Shown here piece after piece: positions 33,747-42,041 of a stretch of 64,000 nt of DNA. The stretch is taken from NCBI GenBank assembly GCA_964511075.1, contig CAZEDM010000001.1:372001-436000 (forward strand), in the 5' to 3' direction. The stretch comes from CAZEDM01 sp964511075 (GTDB lineage: Bacteria; Zixibacteria; MSB-5A5; RBG-16-43-9). Made by a program: the position numbers and the translations under genes. The notes under the pieces are model-generated. The model did no database searches, had not been told where the DNA came from, and was given only the letters and a program-made list of their open reading frames with translations. Position 1 is the stretch's first letter; each line of letters begins with the position of its first letter.

Positions 33747-35576
33747 TTATCTATAATCCTGTGTTAAAATCTTCTGATATTTTATGGCTAAATCCTGGGC
33801 TAAGGAGTCCTGTTTGAAATAATGCAGATATGAAATACGATCTTTTATCATCAGCGGATAATATTGAAGGTTGGATAAGGTTCTTTCATCTTTAGGTAGT
33901 TTTTTTTCCAAGAGACCTCGCAGTTGCAGCTCAGGGAAGGTAAAAGGATAATATCCTAATTTTCCCTGCAGGCGATAGATGATACCCTCCGGAAACCGGA
34001 TAAAAGAGGCTAAGAACTTCTGGTCTACCAAAAGGTCGCAGTATAAAGGTTTCTGCGGGTAGTTCTTCAAAAGGAAGCTCTGGACCATATCCACATAGAT
34101 TCTCTCTATGACCTTCTGGTCATAGGGCAGATTGTTCTCGAATAGATGAATCTGCCTTCTGAATTGGTTTATCTCGTTTTCAGATTCTGAATAGAGCTCG
34201 GGATAGTTATCCTCCAGGTAATTCAGATACCAGCTTCTTCTCAAAAGCTCCGTGTCCATCAATCTCACATCTGGCCTTTTGTTCTCTATAAACCTTAAGT
34301 AAAGCCAGGGGGAATAATGATCCCAGATTTTAGTCAGGATTATGGGATCCTTTTGGGCAGACCTCAGTATGTTCTCCGCATAATCATAGGCGAAATAGCT
34401 CTTGCTCTGGTCCTGCCTGGAATAGTTAAGAAGGAGGTTGAGAATTGGCAGGATCGCTAAGACGATAAGTAAAGGCAATCTGACAGAGGATAGTTTCCTC
34501 ACTTCTTTATAAACAGATCCCAGGATGAAAGTTATTCCGCAGCCCAGCCAGATTGAAGCCACCAAAAACGAGGGGAGAAAATAAGGGTCGATATCCTGTA
34601 TCTCGTAGTTGAGCCCATAGAAGACGGTAAAGATGAAAATCAAAAGCAAGGACAAGAAAAGCTTCCAGTTCTTCTTCAACGAAATCACAAATCCCAAAAT
34701 TATCCAGGGCAAAAGATAAAACGGAAACTGGGCGTAAAAAAGGCGAAGATAGTTCTCGAGATTCTTCCAGAGCGCCTGGCTTGATTCGCTGAACATCCAC
34801 ACCCGATACTGCCAGCCGGTTACATGTCTTAAGAAATTTGAAAGGGAAGAGGGAGCACCCCAGTTCAGGATAGGGCCAGAGGAGGAACGAATGGGGAGAT
34901 AGATATAAATGGAGATGCCCACAAGGAAAAATAAGAGGTAAAGTAAAATTCTTTTAGACTGAAGTAAAGCTCTCTGGTATATGACAAAAAGCAGGAAAAG
35001 AAATCCCGGGAGGAGCAGGAGAATAGAAAGGTGGTTGCCAAAGCTTAATCCGTAAAGGAAAAAGAAAAGGTAAGAGAGCTTTTCTTTTGTGTTAAGCTTA
35101 TCCGCAGCCTTATGCTTGATCTGCAAAACCAGCAGGTAGAGAAGCAGCGAGGTCAGTATAAAATTGAGAGCATAGACCTCATTGGAGGTTGCCTGAGACC
35201 AGAGCGTGGGGGTGAAGGAGAAAATGAGCGCAGAGATTAAAGACAGAAAATAACGCAGATTCCTTTTCACCTCTGAAAAAAGCAGCTCGAAGATATTCAG
35301 GAAAAGAAAAAACAGTATCAAACTGGAGAAGGAGATGAAAAGTGAGGATAACAGGTTGAACCTGAGGACTACAGTTCCTATAGGTATCAAAGAGAACACC
35401 CTGCCGATTAAGGTATAAAGGGGATAGCCCGTGGGATGGGCAATGCCCAGAGTATAACAGACCACGGAGAGCTCCCCAGAATCAATCCAGGAGATAGTCG
35501 GACTCAAGGTGAAAAGATAGATTGACCCCGAGAGGATCAAAACCAGCAAAGGTAAAATAAGCTTCCTAATATCCAT
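33747..35576 (-). CDS. DUF2723 (TMEM260-like) GT-C glycosyltransferase, copy A
   Basis: The 609-residue membrane protein has about ten hydrophobic helices. The family signature appears at the N-terminus: FTLSPTISWIDSGELSVVCYTL... continuing GIAHPTGYPLYTLIGRVFSLIP (cited in parts). The IDSGE acidic pair in the first external loop is where GT-C enzymes bind their lipid-linked donor. The soluble C-terminal part contains SKSYFAYDYAENILRSA and YSPWLYLRFIENKRPDV. Human TMEM260 in this family is a protein O-mannosyltransferase, so protein O-glycosylation at the periplasmic face is a reasonable guess. It starts 2 bp from the stop of the upstream paralogue. Confidence 0.85.
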   Translation of the reverse strand: MDIRKLILPLLVLILSGSIYLFTLSPTISWIDSGELSVVCYTLGIAHPTGYPLYTLIGRVFSLIPIGTVVLRFNLLSSLFISFSSLILFFLFLNIFELLFSEVKRNLRYFLSLISALIFSFTPTLWSQATSNEVYALNFILTSLLLYLLVLQIKHKAADKLNTKEKLSYLFFFLYGLSFGNHLSILLLLPGFLFLLFVIYQRALLQSKRILLYLLFFLVGISIYIYLPIRSSSGPILNWGAPSSLSNFLRHVTGWQYRVWMFSESSQALWKNLENYLRLFYAQFPFYLLPWIILGFVISLKKNWKLFLSLLLIFIFTVFYGLNYEIQDIDPYFLPSFLVASIWLGCGITFILGSVYKEVRKLSSVRLPLLIVLAILPILNLLLNYSRQDQSKSYFAYDYAENILRSAQKDPIILTKIWDHYSPWLYLRFIENKRPDVRLMDTELLRRSWYLNYLEDNYPELYSESENEINQFRRQIHLFENNLPYDQKVIERIYVDMVQSFLLKNYPQKPLYCDLLVDQKFLASFIRFPEGIIYRLQGKLGYYPFTFPELQLRGLLEKKLPKDERTLSNLQYYPLMIKDRISYLHYFKQDSLAQDLAIKYQKILTQDYR

Positions 35577-35578
35577 AC

Positions 35579-37471
35579 CTAAAAGTATATAAATTTAAAA
35601 CTCGGCTTGTGTTTTAGCAAGAACTCTTTGAAATAGTATGCTTTTTTAAAATAGCTTTTCGCCTCCCGGTTATGATTGAAAAATTCGAGATAGAGGGCCC
35701 GGTTATAATAAGCCACAGCATAATGGGCAATACATACCAGCTCCTTATCGGTTTTAGGCATCTGTGGATTGGATATGCCCCTCAGCGTAAACTCGGGGAA
35801 ATCATAGGGATAGAATTTTCTTTCCTCTCTGAAACGCATAAGCAGACCTTCGGTAACAACAGGGAGTCCGGAATATCCCTTATAGGCATCCAGAAAGGTG
35901 ATGTAAACCGGCAGTCTCCCGATATTTTTCAAGATGAAACTATCGATCATCCGGGATAAAGCTACGGAGGCATCCAGGGAGTTTACCTTTCGGCTTTTTT
36001 CGATTTGCAAGGCAAATAGATTGTAAGCCTCTATCTCCGCCGAGGAGTTTTTGTAAAACCGAGGGTGATATTTACGCAGGTGATCCAGAAACCAGCTCCA
36101 TTCCAGAAGGTCGGTGCTGACCATCAGAAGGTCGGGCCTTTTATTTTCCACGAATCTCAGATAAAGCCAGGGAGAATAATAGTCCCAGACCTCCGTGAGG
36201 ATGAGCGCATCCTTATGGGCAGACCTCAGGATATTTGAAGTGAAATCGTAAGGGATGTAATTTTTACTGCGGTCTTGAGATTTGAATTCCCCGGGAAATC
36301 TTAGAAGAAAAAAAATAATAAGGACTGATATTATCGAATAGTTCAGGACAATTTTTAACCGACCTGAGGATTTGTGAGAGAAGAGCAGTTTTTCCAGTAG
36401 CTGAAAGAAAAAGAGCAACCCTGAAAAAAGAAAAAACCCCGAGACCAAGATGGTCTGCAGAAAATAGGGATCTATGTCTTTTATCCCGTAATTTAAACTC
36501 CAGAGTAAATTGAAGAAAATGATTAAAAAGAGAAAAAGGGTAATTCTAAAATTCTGCTTGATAGCCCTGAGGAGACCCAAAAGCATTATGGGGAAAGTCC
36601 ATAGGGGAAATTGTTTGAGGAAAGTGGAACCAAAATACCTCAGGTTGCTCCAGAACTCCGTCTGGCTTTCGCTGAACATCCGGTTCTGATACATCTTGGC
36701 GGTAAGATGATTTTTCAGATTCAGCCAGCTTGAGGGGTCACCCCAGTTCAGTGCAGGCTCCAGAGAGGAGCGAAGAGGAAGATAAAGATATATCGATATT
36801 CCCAACAGGAAGAACCCTGCGATTAAAACCAGCGATTTAAGACTATACGCTCCCTTATATCCGGAGGTGATTAAAAGGAAAAATAGTGCTGGAAACAGAA
36901 GCAGACTTAACAGGTGATTCCCAGAGCCGAGCCCCAGAAGATAAGCTGAAAGATAAATCAGACCGGGACCAAAGGTCTCTGGTTTGTTGAGAGTGCTGTT
37001 TCTCTTATACCAGTATAAGGCAATCAGGATAATAAGCCCGCAGAGAAAGATGTTCAATGAATAAACTTCGTTGATCACCGCCTGCGACCAGAGTATAGGG
37101 GAGAAGGAGAAGAGAGTGGTAACTAAAACTGCTGATAAAACTTTTAGCCTGGTGGTATACTTTTTTGAAAAGAAAATACCGGAAAGTATGACAAGTGACA
37201 GGAAGAAACACAGATTGGTCAGGCTAATCCAGAAGGCGGACATCAAATTTAACAGATAGATAGGCTTTCCTAAGGGGAATAAAGAAAACATCCTTCCCAA
37301 TATTACATATAGCGGGTAGCCCGGGGGATGAGCGATTCCCAGAGTTGCACAGCAGGTGGCTAATTCCCCTGAATCAATGAAGGAAAGAGCAGGAGAGAGG
37401 GTCAAGATATAAACAAAACCGCCCAGAAGGAAAACCAGCCCGGATAGAAGGAGAAGAAGTTTTGAGGTCAT
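35579..37471 (-). CDS. DUF2723 (TMEM260-like) GT-C glycosyltransferase, copy B
   Basis: The 630-residue paralogue of the next gene on the strand shares the signature LTLSPALSFIDSGELATCC and GIAHPPGYPLYVILGRMFSLFP, the WSQA..NEVYSLN loop and the late YSPWLYLRFVENKRPDL block. It is predicted to be a polytopic GT-C enzyme using a lipid-linked sugar. The two copies lie head to tail with 2 bp between, so they are co-transcribed and may form a pair or act on different substrates. Protein O-glycosylation of exported (for example T9SS-sorted) proteins is possible, but nothing in the sequence shows the substrate. A short C-terminal helical tail (NREAKSYFKKAYYFKEF) resembles a TPR helix. Confidence 0.85.
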   Translation of the reverse strand: MTSKLLLLLSGLVFLLGGFVYILTLSPALSFIDSGELATCCATLGIAHPPGYPLYVILGRMFSLFPLGKPIYLLNLMSAFWISLTNLCFFLSLVILSGIFFSKKYTTRLKVLSAVLVTTLFSFSPILWSQAVINEVYSLNIFLCGLIILIALYWYKRNSTLNKPETFGPGLIYLSAYLLGLGSGNHLLSLLLFPALFFLLITSGYKGAYSLKSLVLIAGFFLLGISIYLYLPLRSSLEPALNWGDPSSWLNLKNHLTAKMYQNRMFSESQTEFWSNLRYFGSTFLKQFPLWTFPIMLLGLLRAIKQNFRITLFLFLIIFFNLLWSLNYGIKDIDPYFLQTILVSGFFLFSGLLFFFQLLEKLLFSHKSSGRLKIVLNYSIISVLIIFFLLRFPGEFKSQDRSKNYIPYDFTSNILRSAHKDALILTEVWDYYSPWLYLRFVENKRPDLLMVSTDLLEWSWFLDHLRKYHPRFYKNSSAEIEAYNLFALQIEKSRKVNSLDASVALSRMIDSFILKNIGRLPVYITFLDAYKGYSGLPVVTEGLLMRFREERKFYPYDFPEFTLRGISNPQMPKTDKELVCIAHYAVAYYNRALYLEFFNHNREAKSYFKKAYYFKEFLLKHKPSFKFIYF

Positions 37472-37549
37472 TAGATTAGTGCTTCAAGGTAGAGACAGAC
37501 GGCTTGTATAAATCCGAAGGTCGAAGCTCAGTCTCCGGAATCGACAGGA

Positions 37550-37957
37550 CTAAAAAGGCAAATCCTCATCTGTGCTCTCGGCAACCTCAGCCTCTGCTTC
37601 CTCCGGCTCTTCAGCAGGACCAGCTTCCTTGCGACCTAATTTCATAATTCTTCGGGCAACGATTTCGGTTATATACCTTTTGTTGCCGTTGCGGTCGTCA
37701 TAAGAGCGGGTCTGTATTCTGCCTTCCACAAAGACCTGGTCCCCTTTTTTAAGGATATCCTTGGCTGCCTCAGCCTGCCTCCCCCAGATAACCAGGTTGT
37801 GCCAGTCGGTTCTTTCCTGGAACTGCTCGGATTTATCCTTCCAGCGGGAGGTGGTGGCTAAGGTAACGCTGGTTACCGCCTGTCCATTAGGGGTGTACCT
37901 TTTTTCAGGGTCCCGGCCTAAGTTCCCAATCAAGAAAACCTTGTTTAAACTACCCAT
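37550..37957 (-). CDS. ssb: Single-stranded DNA-binding protein
   Basis: This is a 135-residue SSB from ATG 37957 (MGSLNKVFLIGNLGRDPE). The OB fold contains TSVTLATTSRW and DWHNLVIWGRQAE. The acidic tail ends in DEDLPF, the tip that recruits replication and repair proteins. The ATG at 37969 would add MERD, but GGAGAGAG between the two ATGs is a well-placed ribosome-binding site for the second. It lies 78 bp upstream of the DUF2723 pair on the same strand. Confidence 0.95.
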   Translation of the reverse strand: MGSLNKVFLIGNLGRDPEKRYTPNGQAVTSVTLATTSRWKDKSEQFQERTDWHNLVIWGRQAEAAKDILKKGDQVFVEGRIQTRSYDDRNGNKRYITEIVARRIMKLGRKEAGPAEEPEEAEAEVAESTDEDLPF

Positions 37958-37989
37958 ATCTCTCTCCATATTTGAAAGTTGTTTTTGAT

Positions 37990-38018
37990 ATTATATTATT
38001 TGATTTCTCTTTTGTCAA
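37990..38018 (-). promoter_or_regulatory. Consensus promoter of ssb
   Basis: On the minus strand TTGACA (38018-38013), exactly 17 bp, then TATAAT (37995-37990). Both boxes are perfect, 33 bp from the ssb ATG. Confidence 0.8.
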
Positions 38019-38185
38019 TGATTTTGATTAATGCTGAGAAACTTTTCTATACAGATTTATGAAGTATTTACAGGTTGGATTCTATAGAATCAGTCAAAAA
38101 ACAGATAATTTTTAGGGGTAGCTCTTGAACCTGTCCCCGCGATAGATAAGATAAATTCAGTAGTGCGAAGCAAAAAAGATGGGTT

Positions 38186-39643
38186 CTATTTCACCAGCAC
38201 TACATCTATACGCCGGTTGTATTTTCTTCCCTCGGGCGTGTCATTAGAGGCAATCGGCTTTGATTCCCCGTATCCGGTGTAGGAGATCCTGTCGGGGCTG
38301 AGCCCCATATTGGCTATGAGGTATTCGGTGACGGCTTTGGCTCGGTCAAAGGATAACTGCTGGTTGTAGGTATCGTCTCCCATAGAATCCGTATGTCCCT
38401 CGATGATGATTCTCCTCTCGCTGAAGTCGCGAATAGCTTTTTGCACCCTGGTTAAAAGCCCGAAGGCTTCTGGCAGAATGGTAGATTTTCCGCTGGGGAA
38501 GCTGATGCCGTAAAGTCGGATAATTATATTCTCCCCCTCTTTTATCACGCTGGCTTCATCCTTGCTGAAAAGCTCCTGTAACCCTAAGAACTTTTTTTCC
38601 TCCATGTTTTTCTGTTCCAATTCCCTGTACCCCGCCTCTTTTTGGGCAGCCTTCTCCTCCAGCCTGTCCAGTTGATCATATAGGTCTCTGACTTTCTTGT
38701 CTTTCTCCTCCAATTCTGAAAGGAGCTCCTTTTTCTCCTGCTTGAGGTTCTCAATGGCTGAGATTATAGATTCCGTCGGCTTTTCTGCCCCCTGGTCGAA
38801 TTCGGGGGTGTAGTCCAGGGCTTTGCCTATGCGGGTGATGTAATTTTCATACTCCAAGACCAAATTCTCCAGGTCTGGATAGTCAGCTTTGAGATTCTTT
38901 AACTTATTTGACAGATAGATGGCGTGGCGGGCCTGGTAAGCGGCTTGCTCTGCCTGAGAGGTGGCATCCTCAGCTGCATACCTTTGGGTATTCAGGAGTT
39001 GCTCGGTTGAGGCTAAAAGTTTTTCTGAGATCTGTAAGGTAAGAGGTGAGTATTTATCAGCTTTGGCTTTGACCTTGGCTTCCTCGACCAGTCTTCTGGC
39101 ATCTCCAAGGATGCTGTTCTTTATGGCTATGAGCTCTGCATGATTAAATTCTCTCTCGGCTTTTAAGGCTTTCTCTCTGGAACTATTTAAATCCCCGGCT
39201 TCGATCCGGGAAGAGGCTTCCTCGAAAGCCTTTTTGGCTAATAAGTATTCCGAGGATGCAAATTCCGGAGCGTTGGCTTTCAAGGCTCTCTGGCGGGCTT
39301 GTAGTAAAGAAGCAAAGGAAACCCGAGCCACCTCTGCGTTTTTAAAAGCCTTGGCCAAATACATCCTGACCTTCTCCAGATTCTTTTGAATCCCTTTGAG
39401 CTCCCCACCTTTTTTGAATTTCTCATAAGCTAAGTTATATTCTTCCCAGGCCTTGCCGTAATTTGTGGGGGAAAGGATGTCCACCTGCTGGTTTTTCGCC
39501 TTGGTGAGTTCCTCATTGATCTGGCCAAAAAGCAGTTCCTCGGTAGAGGATTTTTCCTGGGCTAAGGTAAGCTTCTGGTTAATGAAGAGAGAGAAAATAA
39601 AGACTAACAGAAATAGGATCTTTAGATTTTTTGTGCAGAACAT
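38186..39643 (-). CDS. OmpA-family coiled-coil outer-membrane protein (DUF4398-like N-part)
   Basis: The 485-residue protein has a signal peptide ending near LAQE. A long helical, Ala/Lys/Glu-rich region (about 30-360) includes repeat-like segments YGKAWEEYNLAYEKFKKG and SEYLLAKKAFEEASSRIEAG and a heptad coiled coil near 295-345. The C-terminal OmpA domain follows (about 375-485: IIRLYGISFPSGKSTILPEA, IIIEGHTDSMGDD, GYGESKPIASN, NRRIDVVLVK), which binds peptidoglycan. It probably links outer membrane and wall, like Pal. Its start ATG follows GGAGG closely. It is monocistronic with its own promoter. Confidence 0.88.
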   Translation of the reverse strand: MFCTKNLKILFLLVFIFSLFINQKLTLAQEKSSTEELLFGQINEELTKAKNQQVDILSPTNYGKAWEEYNLAYEKFKKGGELKGIQKNLEKVRMYLAKAFKNAEVARVSFASLLQARQRALKANAPEFASSEYLLAKKAFEEASSRIEAGDLNSSREKALKAEREFNHAELIAIKNSILGDARRLVEEAKVKAKADKYSPLTLQISEKLLASTEQLLNTQRYAAEDATSQAEQAAYQARHAIYLSNKLKNLKADYPDLENLVLEYENYITRIGKALDYTPEFDQGAEKPTESIISAIENLKQEKKELLSELEEKDKKVRDLYDQLDRLEEKAAQKEAGYRELEQKNMEEKKFLGLQELFSKDEASVIKEGENIIIRLYGISFPSGKSTILPEAFGLLTRVQKAIRDFSERRIIIEGHTDSMGDDTYNQQLSFDRAKAVTEYLIANMGLSPDRISYTGYGESKPIASNDTPEGRKYNRRIDVVLVK

Positions 39644-39678
39644 ATTTCCTCCTTGGGTTATTTTTAACTTGGGTAGAA

Positions 39679-39706
39679 TTTACAATATGTGGATCTATTT
39701 TGTCAA
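39679..39706 (-). promoter_or_regulatory. Promoter of the OmpA-family gene
   Basis: On the minus strand TTGACA (39706-39701), 16 bp, then TGTAAA (39684-39679). The -10 is weaker than others in the window. Confidence 0.45.
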
Positions 39707-39842
39707 GGTTTTTAAGTTTTTAAAATTCGATCGACAAAAAGGAAATAAAAATTAGGTTTGAAAATGCTCCTCTTTTTCGTAAATTCTCAAAGAAATTAAA
39801 ATAGACGATTAATTATTTAAGATTAAAAAAGAGAGGTGCAAG

Positions 39843-40358
39843 ATGGAATTTTTCGAGGTGGTGAAAAACAGGCACTCGGTCAGGGCTTTCAAGGATAAAG
39901 AGATAGAAAGGGATAAAATAGAGAAACTGCTTTACGCGGCTAACTCCGCCCCTTCGGCCGGAGACCTGCAGGCTTATCAGATTTTCCTGGTTAAAAGGTC
40001 AGAGTTGAAAACCAAATTAGCTGATGCCGCCTATGGTCAGGATTTTATAACCCAGGCTCCGCTGAATTTGGTTTTTTGTATTGACCCGATGTGTTCTGCT
40101 CGCAAATACGGCAAAAGGGGTTCGGACTTATATTCCATTCAGGATGCCACTATCTCCGCTGCTTACGTTCATCTGGCTGCTGTAGATTTAGGATTGGGAA
40201 GCGTTTTCGTGGGTGCTTTTGATGAAGGTTCAGTCACCAGGATATTGAATCTACCCCATACACTCAGGCCCATTATAATCTTACCCATAGGTTATCCGGC
40301 TGAGAAGCCGGAGACCACCCCACGCAGAAAGATAAACGATCTGGTCGAAGAAATCTAA
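39843..40358 (+). CDS. Nitroreductase-family flavoprotein
   Basis: The 171-residue protein is a compact nitroreductase. The FMN-binding start NRHSVRAFKDKEI and SAPSAGDLQAYQIFLV are followed by the central SIQDATISAAYVHLAAVDLGLGSVFVGAF and PIGYPAEKP near the C-terminus (cited in parts). Such enzymes use NAD(P)H to reduce nitro compounds, quinones or enones; the natural substrate is not evident. AAAGAGAGGTGCAAG precedes the ATG. It has no obvious operon partner. Confidence 0.9.
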   Translation: MEFFEVVKNRHSVRAFKDKEIERDKIEKLLYAANSAPSAGDLQAYQIFLVKRSELKTKLADAAYGQDFITQAPLNLVFCIDPMCSARKYGKRGSDLYSIQDATISAAYVHLAAVDLGLGSVFVGAFDEGSVTRILNLPHTLRPIIILPIGYPAEKPETTPRRKINDLVEEI

Positions 40359-40424
40359 AGTCTTTGTAGGCGTAGAACATTGTTTTGTATCTACTTCCTC
40401 TTTGTCTGTAATCGTAATTTTTGT

Positions 40425-40453
40425 TTGACAAGCTAAGGACGAGTCAATATCTT
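40425..40453 (+). promoter_or_regulatory. Promoter of the small-membrane-protein/CBS operon
   Basis: TTGACA (40425-40430), 17 bp, TATCTT (40448-40453), 40 bp upstream of ATG 40493. Confidence 0.5.
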
Positions 40454-40492
40454 GACGTGAAATCTCATTGGTAGGTTTGCAGGAGGTACAAG

Positions 40493-40648
40493 ATGTCAGA
40501 AAATAAGAAGCCGGTTTTTACTGGGCTTTTGCTGATTTTGATAGGGCTGCTATTCATTCTATATAATTTTGGATACATAAGCGGAGAGATCTGGAGATTC
40601 TGGCCCCTGTTACTGGTAATCTGGGGCATTAAAAAACTCATCTATTGA
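40493..40648 (+). CDS. Small two-helix membrane protein (LiaI/LiaF-TM or DUF5668-like)
   Basis: The 51-residue product starts at ATG 40493 behind AGGAGGTA. It has a basic start (MSENKKPVFTG), a hydrophobic helix (LLLILIGLLFILYNFG), a short ISGEIWRFW turn and a second helix (PLLLVIWGIKKLIY). This GLLLILIGLLF...WPLLLVIWGI pattern is that of the LiaF-type transmembrane domain (DUF5668). The stop TGA (40646-40648) overlaps the possible TTG start of the CBS protein, which suggests translational coupling and a shared function with that gene. Confidence 0.8.
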   Translation: MSENKKPVFTGLLLILIGLLFILYNFGYISGEIWRFWPLLLVIWGIKKLIY

Positions 40649-41919
40649 AAAAGATGCAAGAAACCAGCTTAAAGATGTTTTTGTTTTTTTCCGAGCTTCT
40701 GGGTCGCTCGGTGATTGATTCCCAGGGGAAAGCCATAGGGAAACTGGTGGACCTGAAAGTTAAATTAGATGAGCTTTTCCCCAGGATAGTCACCCTGCGG
40801 GTTAAGCTCAGGGGCGAGAAAACCCCTTTATCCATAGACTGGTCTTTTGTTCAGAGCTTAAACGGAAACATAGTCAGCTTGAAACCGGAGGCAGAGAAAG
40901 AGTTCAAACCCGTAGTGCTGAGCGAGGGAGAAATTCTGCTCAAAGAGGAGCTCTTAGATAAACAGGTGGTGGATACCTACGGTTCTAAGATTGAGAGGAT
41001 AAACGATATTCACCTTCTGATTACAGAGGGCGAACTTCGGATTGTACACGTTGATTATGGAGTAAGGGGAATCTTCAGACGCCTGGGCTGGGTTAAGATT
41101 GTCGATTACCTGACCAACTGGTTTTTCGCCTATCAGCTGCCGGATAAGATGATATCCTGGAAATATATCCAGCCTTTAGCCTCAGACCCTAAGAAGAAAA
41201 GTCTGAAACTCAATGTTACCCTGCGAAAGCTGCACGAGCTGCACCCTTCCGATCTGGCGGATATTATCGAGGAAGTAGATCAAGAGAAAAGAAATACAAT
41301 TTTCAAGTCCCTGGATTTACAGACTGCGGCAGAGACCCTGGAGGAGGTTGAACCCAAGTTGCAGCTTTCCCTGATAGAGTCTGCACCGGAGGAACAAGCC
41401 TCGGATATCCTGGAGGAGATGGCTCCGGATGAGGCTGCAGACCTTTTGGCTGACCTGCCGGAAGAGAAGAAAAGAAAGCTGATGCAGTCACTGGAGAAAC
41501 CCCATAGAGAACAGTTAGAGGAACTATTGAGGTTCAGGGAAGGGACTGCGGGAAGCATAATGACCAAGGATTTCATCTCCCTCCAGGAGGACAGAACCAT
41601 CCGGGATGCTGCGGAGGAGTTCAGAAAAGCCACTCATCCCCTGGAAACCATAAACTACCTTTACGTGACGGATAAAGAAAATCGCCTGGTTGGGGTTTTG
41701 ACTCTGAGACATCTGCTTCTGTGTGTCCAGGATGCGCCCTTGTCCAAGCTGATGAACAAACATCTGATCAAGGTTAAGCCCGAGGAGGATGTGGATGAGG
41801 TGGCGGATATATTCAAGAAATATAAGTTTATGGCAATTCCGGTGGTGGATGAGAATGACTGCCTATCCGGGATAATAACTCTGCGGGATGCAGTAGAATC
41901 TAAATACAAAGAGTTTTAA
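40645..41919 (+). CDS. PRC-barrel / MgtE-N / CBS-pair protein (cytosolic regulator-like)
   Basis: Up to 424 residues if started at TTG 40645, which overlaps the previous stop; ATG 40654 is an equally likely start, and neither has a good Shine-Dalgarno. Two PRC-barrel-like units occupy about 10-180 (GRSVIDSQGKAIGKLVDLKV; DKQVVDTYGSKIERINDIHLL). An MgtE intracellular N domain follows (about 190-290: LHPSDLADIIEEVDQEKR, APEEQASDILEEMAPDEAADLLADL in parts). Two CBS domains complete it (about 300-424: GSIMTKDFISLQED; INYLYVTDKENRLVGVLTLRHLL). It is like the cytosolic half of the MgtE magnesium channel without its membrane part. The next gene is an Nramp-related transporter, so it probably senses Mg2+/ATP for it (inference). 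Confidence 0.85.
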   Translation: MKKMQETSLKMFLFFSELLGRSVIDSQGKAIGKLVDLKVKLDELFPRIVTLRVKLRGEKTPLSIDWSFVQSLNGNIVSLKPEAEKEFKPVVLSEGEILLKEELLDKQVVDTYGSKIERINDIHLLITEGELRIVHVDYGVRGIFRRLGWVKIVDYLTNWFFAYQLPDKMISWKYIQPLASDPKKKSLKLNVTLRKLHELHPSDLADIIEEVDQEKRNTIFKSLDLQTAAETLEEVEPKLQLSLIESAPEEQASDILEEMAPDEAADLLADLPEEKKRKLMQSLEKPHREQLEELLRFREGTAGSIMTKDFISLQEDRTIRDAAEEFRKATHPLETINYLYVTDKENRLVGVLTLRHLLLCVQDAPLSKLMNKHLIKVKPEEDVDEVADIFKKYKFMAIPVVDENDCLSGIITLRDAVESKYKEF

Positions 41920-41928
41920 GATATCGAT

Positions 41929-42025
41929 TGGAGTATAAGCCTTTAGGTTTATCAGGCATTTTTTAAAGTAAAGCAGAAGTTTTTGCCAGGATACTGTGAA
42001 CAAAACCTTGAGGCCTTACACTCCA
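41929..42025. repeat. TGGAGT-ended inverted-repeat element, copy 2
   Basis: It begins TGGAGTATAAGCCTTTAGG and ends GAGGCCTTACACTCCA. The interior GCCAGGATACTGTGAACAAA matches the 3977-4064 copy at most positions. It lies between the CBS gene and the transporter. Confidence 0.8.
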
Positions 42026-42041
42026 TAAGAGATGATGCACT

